64,000 nucleotides of DNA from Kangiella sp. (GTDB lineage Bacteria; Pseudomonadota; Gammaproteobacteria; Enterobacterales; Kangiellaceae): assembly GCA_028284185.1 (NCBI GenBank), contig JANQSG010000013.1, positions 19,671 to 83,670 on the forward strand, in the 5' to 3' direction. Made by a program: the position numbers and the translations under genes. Shown piece by piece: positions 8,504 to 17,746 of this stretch (the stretch's first letter is position 1; the number at the start of each line of letters is the position of its first letter). Under the pieces are notes generated by a model. The model saw nothing but the letters and a program-made list of their open reading frames with translations, made no database searches and was not told the origin of the DNA.

Positions 8504-8932
8504 TTATATTTCTAAAGCGATTGGTTGCTGAGCGGCATGACCGTGCTCAGAACCCGCATATACTTTTAATTTACGGAACATGGCGCGACCTAGCGGATTT
8601 CTAGGAAGCATGCCTTTAACCGCTTTTTCAATGATCATTTCAGGCTTACGCGCTTGTAAATCATTAAAATTAATCTCTTTAATACCACCTGGGTAACCAG
8701 TATGACGGTAGTACATTTTATCTTCTGCTTTGTTACCAGTCACAGTAACTTTCTCAGCATTGATCACGATAATATAATCGCCCGTATCAACGTGAGGGGT
8801 ATATTCAGCCTTATGCTTGCCTTTTAACCGGCGAGCAACTTCAGTCGCCAAACGACCTAAAGTTTTACCTTCTGCATCAACCACGAACCAGTCGCGTTTT
8901 ACAGTTTCAGGCTTTGCACTAAATGTTTTCAT
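8504..8932 (-). CDS. rplM: 50S ribosomal protein L13
   Basis: A 142-aa protein with the L13 start '[28 protein letters not shown]' (given as [15 protein letters not shown] and [13 protein letters not shown]) and the motif '[10 protein letters not shown]'. It binds 23S rRNA early in 50S assembly. First gene of rplM-rpsI. Its leader of about 90 nt contains a small stem (TTGCA...TGCAA), which could take part in autoregulation, but this is not demonstrable from sequence. Confidence 0.98.
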   Translation of the reverse strand: MKTFSAKPETVKRDWFVVDAEGKTLGRLATEVARRLKGKHKAEYTPHVDTGDYIIVINAEKVTVTGNKAEDKMYYRHTGYPGGIKEINFNDLQARKPEMIIEKAVKGMLPRNPLGRAMFRKLKVYAGSEHGHAAQQPIALEI

Positions 8933-9027
8933 CTTTATTCAAGCTCCAAAAGCCGTTTGCACTCTATAATGCAAGGTGATCGTATCGGCAACACTCAGCC
9001 ACACGCACCTAAAAATTCAGAGCGCGA

Positions 9028-9056
9028 ATTGTACAGAAACACCACCCCTAGCACAA
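9028..9056 (-). promoter_or_regulatory. Promoter of rplM-rpsI
   Basis: Minus strand: TTGTGC (9056-9051), 17-bp spacer, TACAAT (9033-9028), followed by TCGCGCTCTG. The GC-rich discriminator is typical of promoters controlled by ppGpp/DksA in this group. The rest of the 8933-9250 gap includes the HU promoter region, where AGCGCT-TATAAA-AGCGCT near 9160-9175 is a possible site; nothing else is clear. Confidence 0.6.
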
Positions 9057-9250
9057 GGGGAAATGCCATCAATAGTTAAAATTTTTGGGTGTCTTGAAGA
9101 AATTTACAGATTTTAGCCTTAATCTGTAACAAAAGACTTTATTTAACGGGCTTTTAGCGCTATAAAAAGCGCTGGGAGAGTCAATTTTGCATTACTCGCC
9201 AAGACAGAAGCTATTTTAACAGTCATTTAACATGAGGCAAAGGAAAAATA

Positions 9251-9583
9251 ATGGCAACTCGAAAAATCACCGCAGTCAAAGACAAATTCACCAAAACTCA
9301 AATCCTTAACGAAATCGCAGAACAAACTGGTTTAACCAAGAAAGATGTAGGCGCTGTATTAGACGAATTAGGCGTTGTCATCGAGCGTCACATTAAGAAA
9401 CGTTCTTGTGGCGAATTCACCTTACCTGGTTTATTAAAAATCAGTACTGTGAAAAAGCCAGCCAAAAAAGCTCGTAAGGGTATCAATCCATTCACTGGCG
9501 AAGAAACTATGTTCAAAGCCAAGCCAGCTTCAATTGCGGTTAAAATCCGTCCGTTGAAGAAATTAAAAGATATGGTTGGTTAA
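9251..9583 (+). CDS. HU-family DNA-binding protein
   Basis: A 110-aa protein, longer than classic HU (90 aa), with an N-terminal extension of about 14 residues. The HU body shows 'FTKTQILNEIAEQTGLTKKDV' (21; split as FTKTQILNEIAE and QTGLTKKDV), then 'GLLKISTVKKPAKKARKGIN' where HU has its DNA-bending arm, ending in 'FKAKPASIAVKIRPLKKLKD'. The conserved 'G.NPFTGEE' replaces the usual 'RNPQTGE'. It is probably a nucleoid-associated protein. It is transcribed alone, divergent from rplM, and ends at a strong terminator. Confidence 0.88.
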   Translation: MATRKITAVKDKFTKTQILNEIAEQTGLTKKDVGAVLDELGVVIERHIKKRSCGEFTLPGLLKISTVKKPAKKARKGINPFTGEETMFKAKPASIAVKIRPLKKLKDMVG

Positions 9584-9610
9584 AAACTTTATTCTTATTA
9601 ACGAACCTCT

Positions 9611-9650
9611 AAAATAAAATGAGCTGGCAAATGCCAGCTCATTTTATTTT
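9611..9650. terminator. Bidirectional terminator
   Basis: A perfect 18-bp stem (9611-9628 with 9633-9650), AAAT loop and A/T flanks. It ends the HU gene and, on the other strand, the ECF sigma operon. Confidence 0.92.
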
Positions 9651-9663
9651 AAAACTTTACAAT

Positions 9664-10155
9664 TCATAAACCACCCGGTTTAGGAGGTAAAGTCCCCGCA
9701 GATCTAATATTAGTACTATCACTATAAAACATCTGTCTCATTTTATTAATAGAAAGCTCTCTAAGTTCTAAATTAGGCTGAGTAATGTATCGCCCCATCA
9801 CAATCATGTTTTTATACTTATAAAACTTAACATCGCAGCACTTATAATCTGGGCTATACAATTTAATAATGTCTTTTATATAAACTTGTTCAGCATCAGA
9901 AAGAGAAGTCCAGAATCGATGAAACCCATCTTTACCTTCTTCATAACTTTCATTCAATCTATCAACTAACTGTAAACGTGTTACTAACTCCACTTTTACT
10001 TCTGTATGAAGTTGCCGCCACTTTTTAGAGGTCAAATTTAATGATTTTTCATAAGACTTTTTATAGGCTAAATCTAGAGCTTGTTGTCGCTCCTTTGCTA
10101 AAGATATATTAAATACAATCATAAATAACCAAACATAAATACTACCCTTCATCAT
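9664..10155 (-). CDS. Secreted protein of an ECF sigma operon
   Basis: A 163-aa protein with an N-terminal signal peptide (hydrophobic residues 4-20, ending 'NISLA'). The mature part is charged and helical ('SKKWRQLHTEVKVELVTRL', 'FHRFWTSLSDAEQVYIKDI'), then 'YKCCDVKFYKYKNMIVMGRY'. The Trp-Leu-rich helical pattern vaguely resembles DUF3106-type proteins that accompany sigma factors elsewhere, but I cannot confirm the family. Its start overlaps the preceding gene by 14 nt, so it is the third gene of the sigma operon. Possibly a periplasmic sensor or partner. Confidence 0.6.
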   Translation of the reverse strand: MMKGSIYVWLFMIVFNISLAKERQQALDLAYKKSYEKSLNLTSKKWRQLHTEVKVELVTRLQLVDRLNESYEEGKDGFHRFWTSLSDAEQVYIKDIIKLYSPDYKCCDVKFYKYKNMIVMGRYITQPNLELRELSINKMRQMFYSDSTNIRSAGTLPPKPGGL

Positions 10156-10438
10156 GATATACTCCTACAGCACCTGTTTTAGACTTATCGAGTTCTAGCT
10201 TCTTTACCATTTCGTATATTCTTTCTGATTCCAGCCTTACTTCTCTATAGTCAGTAAAAAAATAAGCACCAATCAATACATAAAGAGACGCTACTACATA
10301 ATAAAAGCCACGTGGCGATACTAATTTTTTATTCTGAACGTCAATAATAGCTCGCTCACGAATATCATTTAATCTACTAATCGTCTCTTGAGATACGGTT
10401 AATTCTTCAAGAATTTCATTTTTTTCCTCAAAACTCAT
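10142..10438 (-). CDS. Small single-pass membrane protein, possible anti-sigma factor
   Basis: A 98-aa protein. Residues 1-40 are charged and cytoplasmic-looking, then comes one transmembrane helix (about 44-62, 'GFYYVVASLYVLIGAYFF'), then a short periplasmic tail. This layout, and its position directly after an ECF sigma gene with an 11-nt overlap, fits an anti-sigma factor. The cytoplasmic part is shorter than usual and lacks the zinc motif HxxxCxxC. Family not recognised; the role is inferred from context. Confidence 0.55.
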   Translation of the reverse strand: MSFEEKNEILEELTVSQETISRLNDIRERAIIDVQNKKLVSPRGFYYVVASLYVLIGAYFFTDYREVRLESERIYEMVKKLELDKSKTGAVGVYHDEG

Positions 10439-10931
10439 GACATAGCTCCCTTTGAGCTTTTAACTTTTTAACAGCACGATAATAATGCTCCTTAACTGTA
10501 CTTAAATTCATTTTCATAATTTTTGAAATATCTTCAAAAGTGTTTTCTCCGTATATTTTCAAAAAAACAACTTGATATTGATTCTTACTTAATATGCTTT
10601 TTAGAAGTTTACTTATTTCTTTCGATTGCTGTAACTCAATTAATATCACTTCAGAGTTTTTCTCATTAACCGTATGTTCTTCATTACGAAATACAGAAGA
10701 AGCCCGAAATAGCCAATTCTTCCTCGACCAGTTTCGAATTTTGCTATTAAGCACCTTGAATGATAAATAGTTTAATTCTTCACTATTCTTATTTCGGTAA
10801 TGCTTTAACAAACTAATCATCGTTTCTTGCACCATATCTAAGGCCAAATCTCTATCTCCTAACTGCAATAAAGCAACTTTATAGAGTGCTTCTTGTTTAC
10901 TTCTTAAAAAGTTTTCAAAATCCAATGACAA
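10428..10931 (-). CDS. ECF-type RNA polymerase sigma factor
   Basis: A 167-aa sigma-70 family protein with only regions 2 and 4. Region 2 holds 'GDRDLALDMVQETMISLLKHY'-like sequence (GDRDLALDMVQETMI at about 24-38). Region 4 has the helix-turn-helix 'ENTFEDISKIMKMNLSTVKEHYYRAVKKL' (key words TFEDISKIMKMNLSTVKEH, about 131-149). It directs RNA polymerase to a stress or envelope regulon, unknown here. It heads a three-gene overlapping operon inserted between the HU gene and zapE. The locus is visibly AT-rich compared with its neighbours. The 161-nt upstream gap shows no convincing autoregulatory promoter. Confidence 0.85.
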   Translation of the reverse strand: MSLDFENFLRSKQEALYKVALLQLGDRDLALDMVQETMISLLKHYRNKNSEELNYLSFKVLNSKIRNWSRKNWLFRASSVFRNEEHTVNEKNSEVILIELQQSKEISKLLKSILSKNQYQVVFLKIYGENTFEDISKIMKMNLSTVKEHYYRAVKKLKAQRELCHEF

Positions 10932-11092
10932 AGAATTTTCCGAATTTCTTTAGTATTTATTATATAAAACACCATAAACGAGAAAAAAGTCGACAGTAAA
11001 ATTCTTTTAGGCTGTAATTTTTTACATTTGGCTTTCAAGACAAAATAAAACTATTAAAGAATAGAGGTATATGCGCGTTTTATTAGTTCTTA

Positions 11093-12178
11093 TTAAGCCA
11101 AGTGCTCTTTGGCTAGATAATCTTTAGATTGCATTTCTTGTAGGCGGCTGATGGTTCGTTCGAATTCAAAGGCTAAGCCAGTTCCAATATAGAGTTCTTC
11201 AATGGCAACTTGGGCTGAGATAATCAGTTTTACGTGGCGTTCATAAAATTCATCGACCAAAGCAATAAAGCGTCTGGCTGCATCATTAACAGTATTATCC
11301 ATTTGTGGTACTTGGCTAACGAATACTGTGTTATAGCTACGAGAAAGCTCAATATAGTCAGCGGCTGAACGTGGGCCGCCGCAGATGGCATCAAAAGTGA
11401 ACCAAACCAGATTTTCTGAAAGGCGTACTGTATCAATCAAGCGCCCTTCAACTTTAAGCTTGCGACGCTCTTCCCCTTTCTGACCTGAAAGCTGCAAGAA
11501 GTATTCTTGCATATTGGCATCAGCTTGCGCATCCAATGGGTAATGATAAATCTCTGCTTGCTCTAAAGTGCGCATGCGATAATCGGTACCACCATCCACA
11601 TTCATAATCTGACAATGCTTTTCAATTAAGGCAATCGCTGGAAGAAATCTTTCGCGTTGCAAACCATTCCAGTAAAGCCTGTCTGGCGGAATGTTGGAAG
11701 TCGCAACCAATACCACACCACGCTCGAACAGTTCCTCAAACAAACCGCCCAAAATCATAGCGTCGGTAATATCTTTAACAAAAAACTCGTCAAAACAAAT
11801 GAGTTTGGCGCGTTCAGAAAGTTGATCGGCTATTTTGGTTAAAGGATTTTTTTCACCCGCCAACTTTTTAAGCTCAGCATGTACTTCGTGCATAAAACGA
11901 TGAAAATGCAGTCGAATTTTTTTATCAAATTTTTCACCACCACCGACACAATTAAAAAAAGTATCCATCAGGTAGGTTTTGCCGCGCCCTACTCCGCCCC
12001 ACATATAAAGCCCTTTTACTGACTTTGAGGTGCCAAATAGTTTGCTAAAAAAACCAGTACCTTTTTGCTTATCAAGATCGAAAAAGACTCGCGTTAAAGC
12101 TTCTATGGCTTCTTCTTGTGCCGCGTCCCGACTAAAACCATTGGCTAAATCCTGTTGGTACTTTTCAATCGGCGTCAT
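11093..12178 (-). CDS. zapE: Cell division ATPase ZapE (AFG1-like)
   Basis: A 361-aa AAA-type ATPase. Walker A is '[12 protein letters not shown]' (about residues 61-72), Walker B '[18 protein letters not shown]', then 'GVVLVATSN' as sensor. E. coli ZapE associates with the Z-ring and modulates FtsZ under low oxygen or heat. It overlaps the preceding hydrolase gene by 4 nt (ATGA). In related bacteria zapE sits next to rplM-rpsI; here the sigma operon and HU gene lie between. Confidence 0.93.
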   Translation of the reverse strand: MTPIEKYQQDLANGFSRDAAQEEAIEALTRVFFDLDKQKGTGFFSKLFGTSKSVKGLYMWGGVGRGKTYLMDTFFNCVGGGEKFDKKIRLHFHRFMHEVHAELKKLAGEKNPLTKIADQLSERAKLICFDEFFVKDITDAMILGGLFEELFERGVVLVATSNIPPDRLYWNGLQRERFLPAIALIEKHCQIMNVDGGTDYRMRTLEQAEIYHYPLDAQADANMQEYFLQLSGQKGEERRKLKVEGRLIDTVRLSENLVWFTFDAICGGPRSAADYIELSRSYNTVFVSQVPQMDNTVNDAARRFIALVDEFYERHVKLIISAQVAIEELYIGTGLAFEFERTISRLQEMQSKDYLAKEHLA

Positions 12179-12819
12179 GAGTCCACTAGTCCAGGTAAAT
12201 TTGGCTCCAAAGCCTGTTCCAACTCTTCACGCAAGTCCACCAAACGACTATGAAAAAAATGGCCTGCCTGCTCCATTTTGATTAATTCTGGCTGCGGCTC
12301 CAGCTCATCTATCCAGTCAAAAACCGCTTCTGGATCAACCACCTCGTCAGCATCACCCATCACCACCAGCCAGGGGCAATCTGGAATCACAAAATCATCG
12401 AAACTAAAACGATTAACCGGCGGTGCAATACTGATTAGTTGACTAGGTGCTTGTTTATGAGCCTGCAAAGCGGCAATCCAGGAACCAAAACTAAAACCTG
12501 CTAACCATAGCTCATGATCCGGATATTGGCTTTTGGCATATTCAATAGCTTTAATCAAATCCTGCTGTTCACCAATACCTTCATCGTATTCACCGTCAGA
12601 ATGGCCTACCCCGCGAAAGTTAAAACGCAAAGCTGGAATTCCTAAGCCTGCTAAAGTTCGAGCAACGGTATGAATAACCTTATTGGTCATGGCGCCGCCA
12701 TGTTGTGGATGGGGGTGACAACAAACCGCTACTGCTCGATGCTGTACGCCGTCCGGCAGATCCCACACCGCCTCAATCGAGCCAAGATCCCCATCAATCA
12801 ATATATGGTTCTTATTCAC
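12175..12819 (-). CDS. Alpha/beta hydrolase
   Basis: A 214-aa alpha/beta hydrolase. An oxyanion region '[16 protein letters not shown]', then '[21 protein letters not shown]', the nucleophile elbow 'GFSFGSW' (Ser about 102), acid '[11 protein letters not shown]' and the base 'AGHFFHSRL'. This is the COG2945-like group, often annotated as predicted esterase or dienelactone-hydrolase-like; the substrate is unknown. It is the first gene of a two-gene unit with zapE (4-nt overlap). Confidence 0.85.
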   Translation of the reverse strand: MNKNHILIDGDLGSIEAVWDLPDGVQHRAVAVCCHPHPQHGGAMTNKVIHTVARTLAGLGIPALRFNFRGVGHSDGEYDEGIGEQQDLIKAIEYAKSQYPDHELWLAGFSFGSWIAALQAHKQAPSQLISIAPPVNRFSFDDFVIPDCPWLVVMGDADEVVDPEAVFDWIDELEPQPELIKMEQAGHFFHSRLVDLREELEQALEPNLPGLVDS

Positions 12820-12884
12820 AATAATTCAGTCATAATCACTAATAGCGCTATTTTCTCATAATTATAAAATATGTATAGCCCAAT

Positions 12885-12907
12885 AAAAAAAGAGCCAATT
12901 GACTCCC
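12885..12907 (-). terminator. Second (distal) terminator after the ALDH gene
   Basis: Minus strand: a 5-bp GAGTC/GGCTC stem with AATT loop and a TTTTTTT tail. It backs up the stronger hairpin at 12959-12982. Confidence 0.6.
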
Positions 12908-12958
12908 TGGAATTTAAAAGTTTACTTTTCTAAATATTTTATGATTAGCTTAAAAACA

Positions 12959-12982
12959 AAAAGCAGACTCAGATCTGCTTTT
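12959..12982 (-). terminator. Terminator of the ThDP-enzyme/aldehyde dehydrogenase operon
   Basis: A 9-bp stem AAAAGCAGA/TCTGCTTTT with a 6-nt loop and a T-rich tail on the minus strand, 20 nt past the aldehyde dehydrogenase stop. Confidence 0.85.
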
Positions 12983-13001
12983 CGCGCAATACTATAACTA
13001 A

Positions 13002-14438
13002 CTATAAATTGGGAGACTTAAATACCACCATTTTATCCACTTGCATATCTTCAATGGTATGCGGGATACCGCCCACCCCATAGCCAGAGTGTTTTAAGCC
13101 AGCAAAAGGCATACCGTCAATTCTAAAGGCAGTGTGATCATTAACCATCACCGCTGCTGCATTGATATGTTTTCTTACATAAAATGCATTGTCGATATTT
13201 GAAGTGAACACTGTGGCCTGGAAAGAAACTTCTAAACTGTTAGCTAAATTTATAGCCTCTTCCATTGCGTCCACTTCATAGATACAAATCACTGGGCCAA
13301 ACACTTCCAGTTGACTCACTTTAGCATCCAGCGGCGGATTCAATAAAATCGTCGGTTGATAACAAGTCTCGGAAATTGGCTGGCCACCTGTAATTAACTG
13401 AGCACCAGCATCAATGGCTGCAGTCACCCACTCATGGATCCGCTGACACTCTTGCGGCTTAATCAAGGGCCCTACCTGGGTTTTATCATCTAAAGGATCG
13501 CCAACCACCAAACTTTCCGCCAAACTTTTCAAACCATTAATAAAGTCTTGCGAATGACCTTTTTGCAAATAAACTCTTTGTACCGAGACACAAACCTGTC
13601 CCGCATGATAGAAACCACCTTTGCCCAAAAGCTGTACTGCATCATCATAATCTGCATCGGGATAAACCAAAGCTGGTGCCACACCACCATGCTCTAAGGC
13701 ACAGCGAGTTCCTGGCGCTAACTTCGACTTCAACATCCAACCGATTTTAGCGCTGCCAATAAAACTAAAGAAACTCACCCTGGGATCGGTCACTAACTTG
13801 GTCGCAGTGGTATTATTATCACTAATAAACACCTGACACCAAGCTTCTGGTAAGCCCGCTTCAATCAAAATATCCCTTACTGCTATGCACGATAAAGGCG
13901 TATCACTGGCTGGTTTGACAATCACCGGGCAGCTGGCAGCAACCGCAGCAATGACCTGATGAATAATTAAGTTAAAAGGATGGTTAAAAGCACTGACTGC
14001 TACCACCACACCAATCGGCTCTTTTAAGGTAAAGGCAGCACGATTGGCACTGTACCTATCACCGCCCATTGGAATAACCTCACCATGCTCATTACGAATC
14101 GCCTCGATCGCCAATTTACAACCATCAATAGCGCGATTGATTTCCACTTTAGAGTCCAAATAAGGCTTACCACCTTCGCTGGCCGCTAATTGGGTAAGTT
14201 CCTCCACTCGAGCGCTAATAATCTCCGCCGTTTTTTCTAAAACTTGTACTCTTTGATGAACGGTCATCCAGCCAGCCTTATTTAGATATAAAGCTTCGGC
14301 ACTAGATAAGGCATCCTGCAAATGCTGTTCACCGACGGTAGCTATTTCGGCAATTTTAGAACGATCATAAGGATTAAAAACTTCTAAAGTTCCCGCCTTA
14401 GGAGTTTCCGAGTTAATTTTTACGCCATGATTTATCAT
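13002..14438 (-). CDS. NAD(P)-dependent aldehyde dehydrogenase
   Basis: A 478-aa ALDH-superfamily enzyme. Asn152 ('SAFNHPFN'), Lys175 ('VIVKPAS'), general-base Glu249 ('ALEHGGVAPALV') and nucleophile Cys283 ('AGQVCVSVQR') are all present, so it should be active in oxidising an aldehyde to an acid. 'EHGG' in place of the usual 'ELGGK' points to a lactaldehyde/glyceraldehyde-like subgroup, but the substrate is not determinable. It lies 19 nt after the ThDP-enzyme gene and is probably co-transcribed: the ThDP enzyme could make or use the aldehyde. Confidence 0.9.
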   Translation of the reverse strand: MINHGVKINSETPKAGTLEVFNPYDRSKIAEIATVGEQHLQDALSSAEALYLNKAGWMTVHQRVQVLEKTAEIISARVEELTQLAASEGGKPYLDSKVEINRAIDGCKLAIEAIRNEHGEVIPMGGDRYSANRAAFTLKEPIGVVVAVSAFNHPFNLIIHQVIAAVAASCPVIVKPASDTPLSCIAVRDILIEAGLPEAWCQVFISDNNTTATKLVTDPRVSFFSFIGSAKIGWMLKSKLAPGTRCALEHGGVAPALVYPDADYDDAVQLLGKGGFYHAGQVCVSVQRVYLQKGHSQDFINGLKSLAESLVVGDPLDDKTQVGPLIKPQECQRIHEWVTAAIDAGAQLITGGQPISETCYQPTILLNPPLDAKVSQLEVFGPVICIYEVDAMEEAINLANSLEVSFQATVFTSNIDNAFYVRKHINAAAVMVNDHTAFRIDGMPFAGLKHSGYGVGGIPHTIEDMQVDKMVVFKSPNL

Positions 14439-14457
14439 GAGAACTTCCTATAATTTT

Positions 14458-16107
14458 TTAAATTGGACAAACAATCTTGCCTAATTTGGCAGTTAACTTG
14501 GGATTTTCAGCATAATCAATGGGCAATACCACCAAACGTGGTCCTTGCTCTGTTAAGACCTGTTTTAGCGTGTCAGCCAAATTGGCCGAATTTTTGACAA
14601 AGTACCCTTGCCAGCCAAAAGCTTTCGCCAGTTGCATCCAATCAGGATTACCAAAGTCCAACTGGGTATGGCGACCAAATTCAGTGTCTTGTTTCCATTC
14701 AATCAAGCCATAACCACCATCTTCCCAAACGATCACTAAAATGTTGCTGTTTAAGCGGCGTGCGGTTTCCATTTCCTGCACATTCATCATAAAACCACCA
14801 TCGCCACAAATGGCCACAATATTTCTATCAGGATAAACCAGACTGGCACCAATAGCTCCTGGCAGCGCAAAGCCCATAGAACAAAAACCATTAGGAATTA
14901 AACAGGTATTAGGTTGATGGCAATGATAGTGACGGGCAATCCACATTTTATGCGCACCGACATCGGACAGTAATATATCATTAGCGTCCAAAGCTTGGCG
15001 TAAATCCCATAAGCACTTTTGTGGCTTTATTTTGCCCTCGGTAGTATCATTTTTATGCTCGGACAATTCTGCCAGCATATCGCGACGCACCGCTTGTTGT
15101 TGCGAAAAGTCAAAGCCAAAATCTTTACCCTGCAATTGCTCAATCAGTAAATCCAGGGTATTGGCCAAATCACCTACCAATTCAATTTGTGGATTGTAAT
15201 ATTCATCAATTTCCGCTGGCAAAAAGTCAATATGCACAATATTTTTATCGGCATTCTCATTCCATAAATGTGGGTGGTATTCCACCATGTCATAGCCCAA
15301 CATAATGATCAGATCGGAAGCATCTAATGCACAAGCGGTTAAATCTTTAGCGCCCAAGCCAATGGTAAATAAACACTGCTGCGAATCCAGATCAACCGCT
15401 CCTTTACCCATAAAGGTACTGATAACACCAATACCCGTTAATTCACACAAATTACGTAAACTGGCGCTGGCTCTTTTACGAATACAACCATTACCCGCCA
15501 CAATAATGGGTCTTTTGGCCTGAGCAATTTGCGCAGCAACTTTTTTCACTGAATCCAGTTCAGGAACCGAACGACGAAAGCGTACTGGTTTGATTGGCTT
15601 TTTATCACTTTGCAAATGAGCAATATTTTCTGGCAGTTCGATTAAAACAGCGCCAGGCTTTTCAGTTCGTGCCAGCCGTACCGCCTTACGAGTAATTTCA
15701 GGAATATTATCCTGATGAGAAATACTCACTGCCCATTTAGTCACCGGTTTAAACATTTCCACCACATTCATCGCCTGGTGCGACTCTTTATGCAAACGTG
15801 TGGTAGCACCCTGCCCGGTAATAACCAGCATCGGCGCTCGATCCATATTGGAGTCAGCAACTCCAGTGATCAAATTGGTAGCACCAGGCCCTAAAGTTCC
15901 TAGGCAAGCAGCGGGATTACCGGTTAAACGACCATAAGCTTCGGCCATAAAAGCAGCACCTTGTTCATGGCGCGTTAAAATAAATTGTATTTTGTCCGAC
16001 TTTTCCAGTGACATCATAAAATCGGCATTTTCCTCACCGGGTACACCGAAAATATATTCAATCCCTTCTTCTTCTAAACATTTCACTAATAAATCGGACG
16101 CTTGCAT
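14458..16107 (-). CDS. Acetolactate synthase-like ThDP-dependent enzyme
   Basis: A 549-aa three-domain ThDP enzyme. The N-terminal Pyr domain starts 'ASDLLVKCLEEEGIEYIFGVPGEEN' (key GVPGEE) and holds the cofactor-activating Glu48 in 'TRHEQGAAFMAEAYGR'. The middle Rossmann-like domain is about 190-330. The C-terminal PP domain has the metal/ThDP motif starting 'CGDGGFMMNVQEMETA' and 'VWEDGGYGLIEWKQ'. It resembles catabolic acetolactate synthase, with no regulatory subunit gene nearby, so a role outside branched-chain amino-acid synthesis is likely. First gene of a pair with an aldehyde dehydrogenase. Confidence 0.88.
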   Translation of the reverse strand: MQASDLLVKCLEEEGIEYIFGVPGEENADFMMSLEKSDKIQFILTRHEQGAAFMAEAYGRLTGNPAACLGTLGPGATNLITGVADSNMDRAPMLVITGQGATTRLHKESHQAMNVVEMFKPVTKWAVSISHQDNIPEITRKAVRLARTEKPGAVLIELPENIAHLQSDKKPIKPVRFRRSVPELDSVKKVAAQIAQAKRPIIVAGNGCIRKRASASLRNLCELTGIGVISTFMGKGAVDLDSQQCLFTIGLGAKDLTACALDASDLIIMLGYDMVEYHPHLWNENADKNIVHIDFLPAEIDEYYNPQIELVGDLANTLDLLIEQLQGKDFGFDFSQQQAVRRDMLAELSEHKNDTTEGKIKPQKCLWDLRQALDANDILLSDVGAHKMWIARHYHCHQPNTCLIPNGFCSMGFALPGAIGASLVYPDRNIVAICGDGGFMMNVQEMETARRLNSNILVIVWEDGGYGLIEWKQDTEFGRHTQLDFGNPDWMQLAKAFGWQGYFVKNSANLADTLKQVLTEQGPRLVVLPIDYAENPKLTAKLGKIVCPI

Positions 16108-16161
16108 TTGCTCAACTCCATACTGGTTGCAGACTTTTTAAACATGGTTACAGCTCAAGCA

Positions 16162-16199
16162 ATGATAATCAATAGCTCTTATCAATCAAACCGATTGAT
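16162..16199 (-). promoter_or_regulatory. Promoter with palindromic operator for the ThDP-enzyme/ALDH operon
   Basis: Minus strand: TTGATT (16189-16184), 16-bp spacer, TATCAT (16167-16162). A palindrome ATCAATC-(5)-GATTGAT at 16181-16199 covers the -35 box, the position expected for a repressor. The regulator is unknown. Confidence 0.45.
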
Positions 16200-16241
16200 T
16201 TAATGCCAAACCCTGTTATCAACTCGCTATCAAACCCACTA

Positions 16242-16940
16242 CTAAATCCTGTCACCCTCACTTAAGGGCTCTTGTTCTTTCACTGTCAAACTTTGGTTCC
16301 ATTCATCCGCAAAGTCCCGCTGCCAACGCGCATTAATCAAAGCAATAATCAACATGGTAATAGTAGCTCCAATACTGGCCAAAGCCATATCTTTATGCGC
16401 ATCCCAGACATCGCCTTGTGTGCCTAAATAAGCTATTCCCAGATCACCACCAAAAATCTCCACCGCTCCCCATTCAAATAGCTCAAACAACATCGATGAG
16501 GACATAGTCAAATCTAGCGGTAAAAAATAACTCCAAAAACCCCTAACTCCAGCAATCCGGATAAAAACCTCGCGAATCGGATAAGCCAATAACAAACCGT
16601 AACTGAAATGCACTAAACGATCATAATGATTACGTTCAAAGCCAAACCAGCTATTTAAATCGGAGCCAAACAGGCTTTGAGTCCATTCATTATAAGGAAC
16701 CTGTGCATAAGTGTAGTGGGAGCCGATTTCATGCAAACACAAAAAAACAAAGATGCAGCTATAGGAAATTTTTGACAGTGGAAATTTTTTATAACTTACA
16801 ATCAAGACAATAATAAACAACACTGTTAACAGGTTCTCTAAGGCCCAGTCAGCGCGATCATGAGGGCTGATAGCCAATAAAATAAACACTGCTAAAAATA
16901 CAACCCCCAAAATAACGATATAGCGCAGATTTTTATTCAT
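16242..16940 (-). CDS. DUF2238 (YjdF-like) membrane protein
   Basis: A 232-aa protein with about six transmembrane segments. Its histidine-rich motifs 'LHEIGSHYTYAQVPY', 'RNHYDRLVHFSYGLLLAYPIRE' and the 'ELFEWGAVEIFGGDLG...GTQGDVWDAHKDMALA' region are characteristic of DUF2238/YjdF. Conserved His, Glu and Asp on one face suggest a metal site; the function is not known. It is a single gene between the ThDP operon and zapG. Confidence 0.8.
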   Translation of the reverse strand: MNKNLRYIVILGVVFLAVFILLAISPHDRADWALENLLTVLFIIVLIVSYKKFPLSKISYSCIFVFLCLHEIGSHYTYAQVPYNEWTQSLFGSDLNSWFGFERNHYDRLVHFSYGLLLAYPIREVFIRIAGVRGFWSYFLPLDLTMSSSMLFELFEWGAVEIFGGDLGIAYLGTQGDVWDAHKDMALASIGATITMLIIALINARWQRDFADEWNQSLTVKEQEPLSEGDRI

Positions 16941-17065
16941 AATAATTGCTCTTTTGATTACACTCTTTACATGTACAATCTTTCACACACATTGTTTATT
17001 ATTTTGTGTATCATAAGATGAAAATCACTAATTCTACAAACCGCACCTAATTCACGGAGTATTGG

Positions 17066-17725
17066 ATGAACACGGCTCTAGTTACTATTGGATTTCTTAT
17101 CATTGCCATTTTGGCCTTTTTTGCCGGTCGCTGGCATGGCATGTCAAAGCGCAGCAAACAACTTTCAGAAGCGCTTGAGCAGAAAGAAGAAGAGCTGGCC
17201 GATTTGAAATCAAATGTGAATGAGCATTTTTCGGAAACCGCACGCCTGTTCACCAATCTTACCGAAGAATATAAATCGCTCTATCAACATTTAGCCAAAG
17301 GAGCCAATAAGCTAAGTGACGAAAATTTTAAACTGTCGCTGGCAGCGCCTGCTAGCGAAGCCCTGATCGAGGAATCGGAAATTATTGCAGGGGATATAGC
17401 AGAGGAGATAACAGATTCTACGGATGAAACGATTGATGAAGCCACAACTCAAGATGATACTGAAAGCAAAGCTGTTACTGACTTGGAAGAAACGGTAGCT
17501 GAAACGTCAACTACTGAATCAGAAGCTGGAGAAAGCGAAGAAGCCGTTACCGACGATAAAATCACTGAGGAAGAACCTGTGCGGCCAGTGGATTATGCAC
17601 GCCCTGAGCCTTTAGGGGAAGACAGTGAGGAAAAAACTGATGATGATTTCGATGCTACAGAGGCCGCAGCGGCAGATTCTGAAAATCAAAATGAACCAGA
17701 AACATCAAATAGAGTCTCAAATTAG
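17066..17725 (+). CDS. zapG: ZapG (YhcB, DUF1043) with a long acidic tail
   Basis: A 219-aa protein. One N-terminal transmembrane helix (about 3-21) is followed by a coiled coil ('ALEQKEEELADLKSNVNEHF') and 'TARLFTNLTEEYKSLYQHLA', the DUF1043 core. E. coli YhcB/ZapG links envelope synthesis with division. The remaining ~110 residues are low-complexity and rich in Glu, Asp, Thr and Ser, making this protein far longer than the ~130-aa E. coli form. It is followed 21 nt later by the degS-like gene, as in the zapG-degQ/degS neighbourhood. Confidence 0.85.
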   Translation: MNTALVTIGFLIIAILAFFAGRWHGMSKRSKQLSEALEQKEEELADLKSNVNEHFSETARLFTNLTEEYKSLYQHLAKGANKLSDENFKLSLAAPASEALIEESEIIAGDIAEEITDSTDETIDEATTQDDTESKAVTDLEETVAETSTTESEAGESEEAVTDDKITEEEPVRPVDYARPEPLGEDSEEKTDDDFDATEAAAADSENQNEPETSNRVSN

Positions 17726-17746
17726 CATTAACAACGATAATTATTA

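Noticed and set aside
16155..16175. Possible Fur box (GATAATCAAT) upstream of the ThDP enzyme
   Set aside because: Only a partial match to the 19-bp consensus; the nearby perfect palindrome is a better operator candidate.
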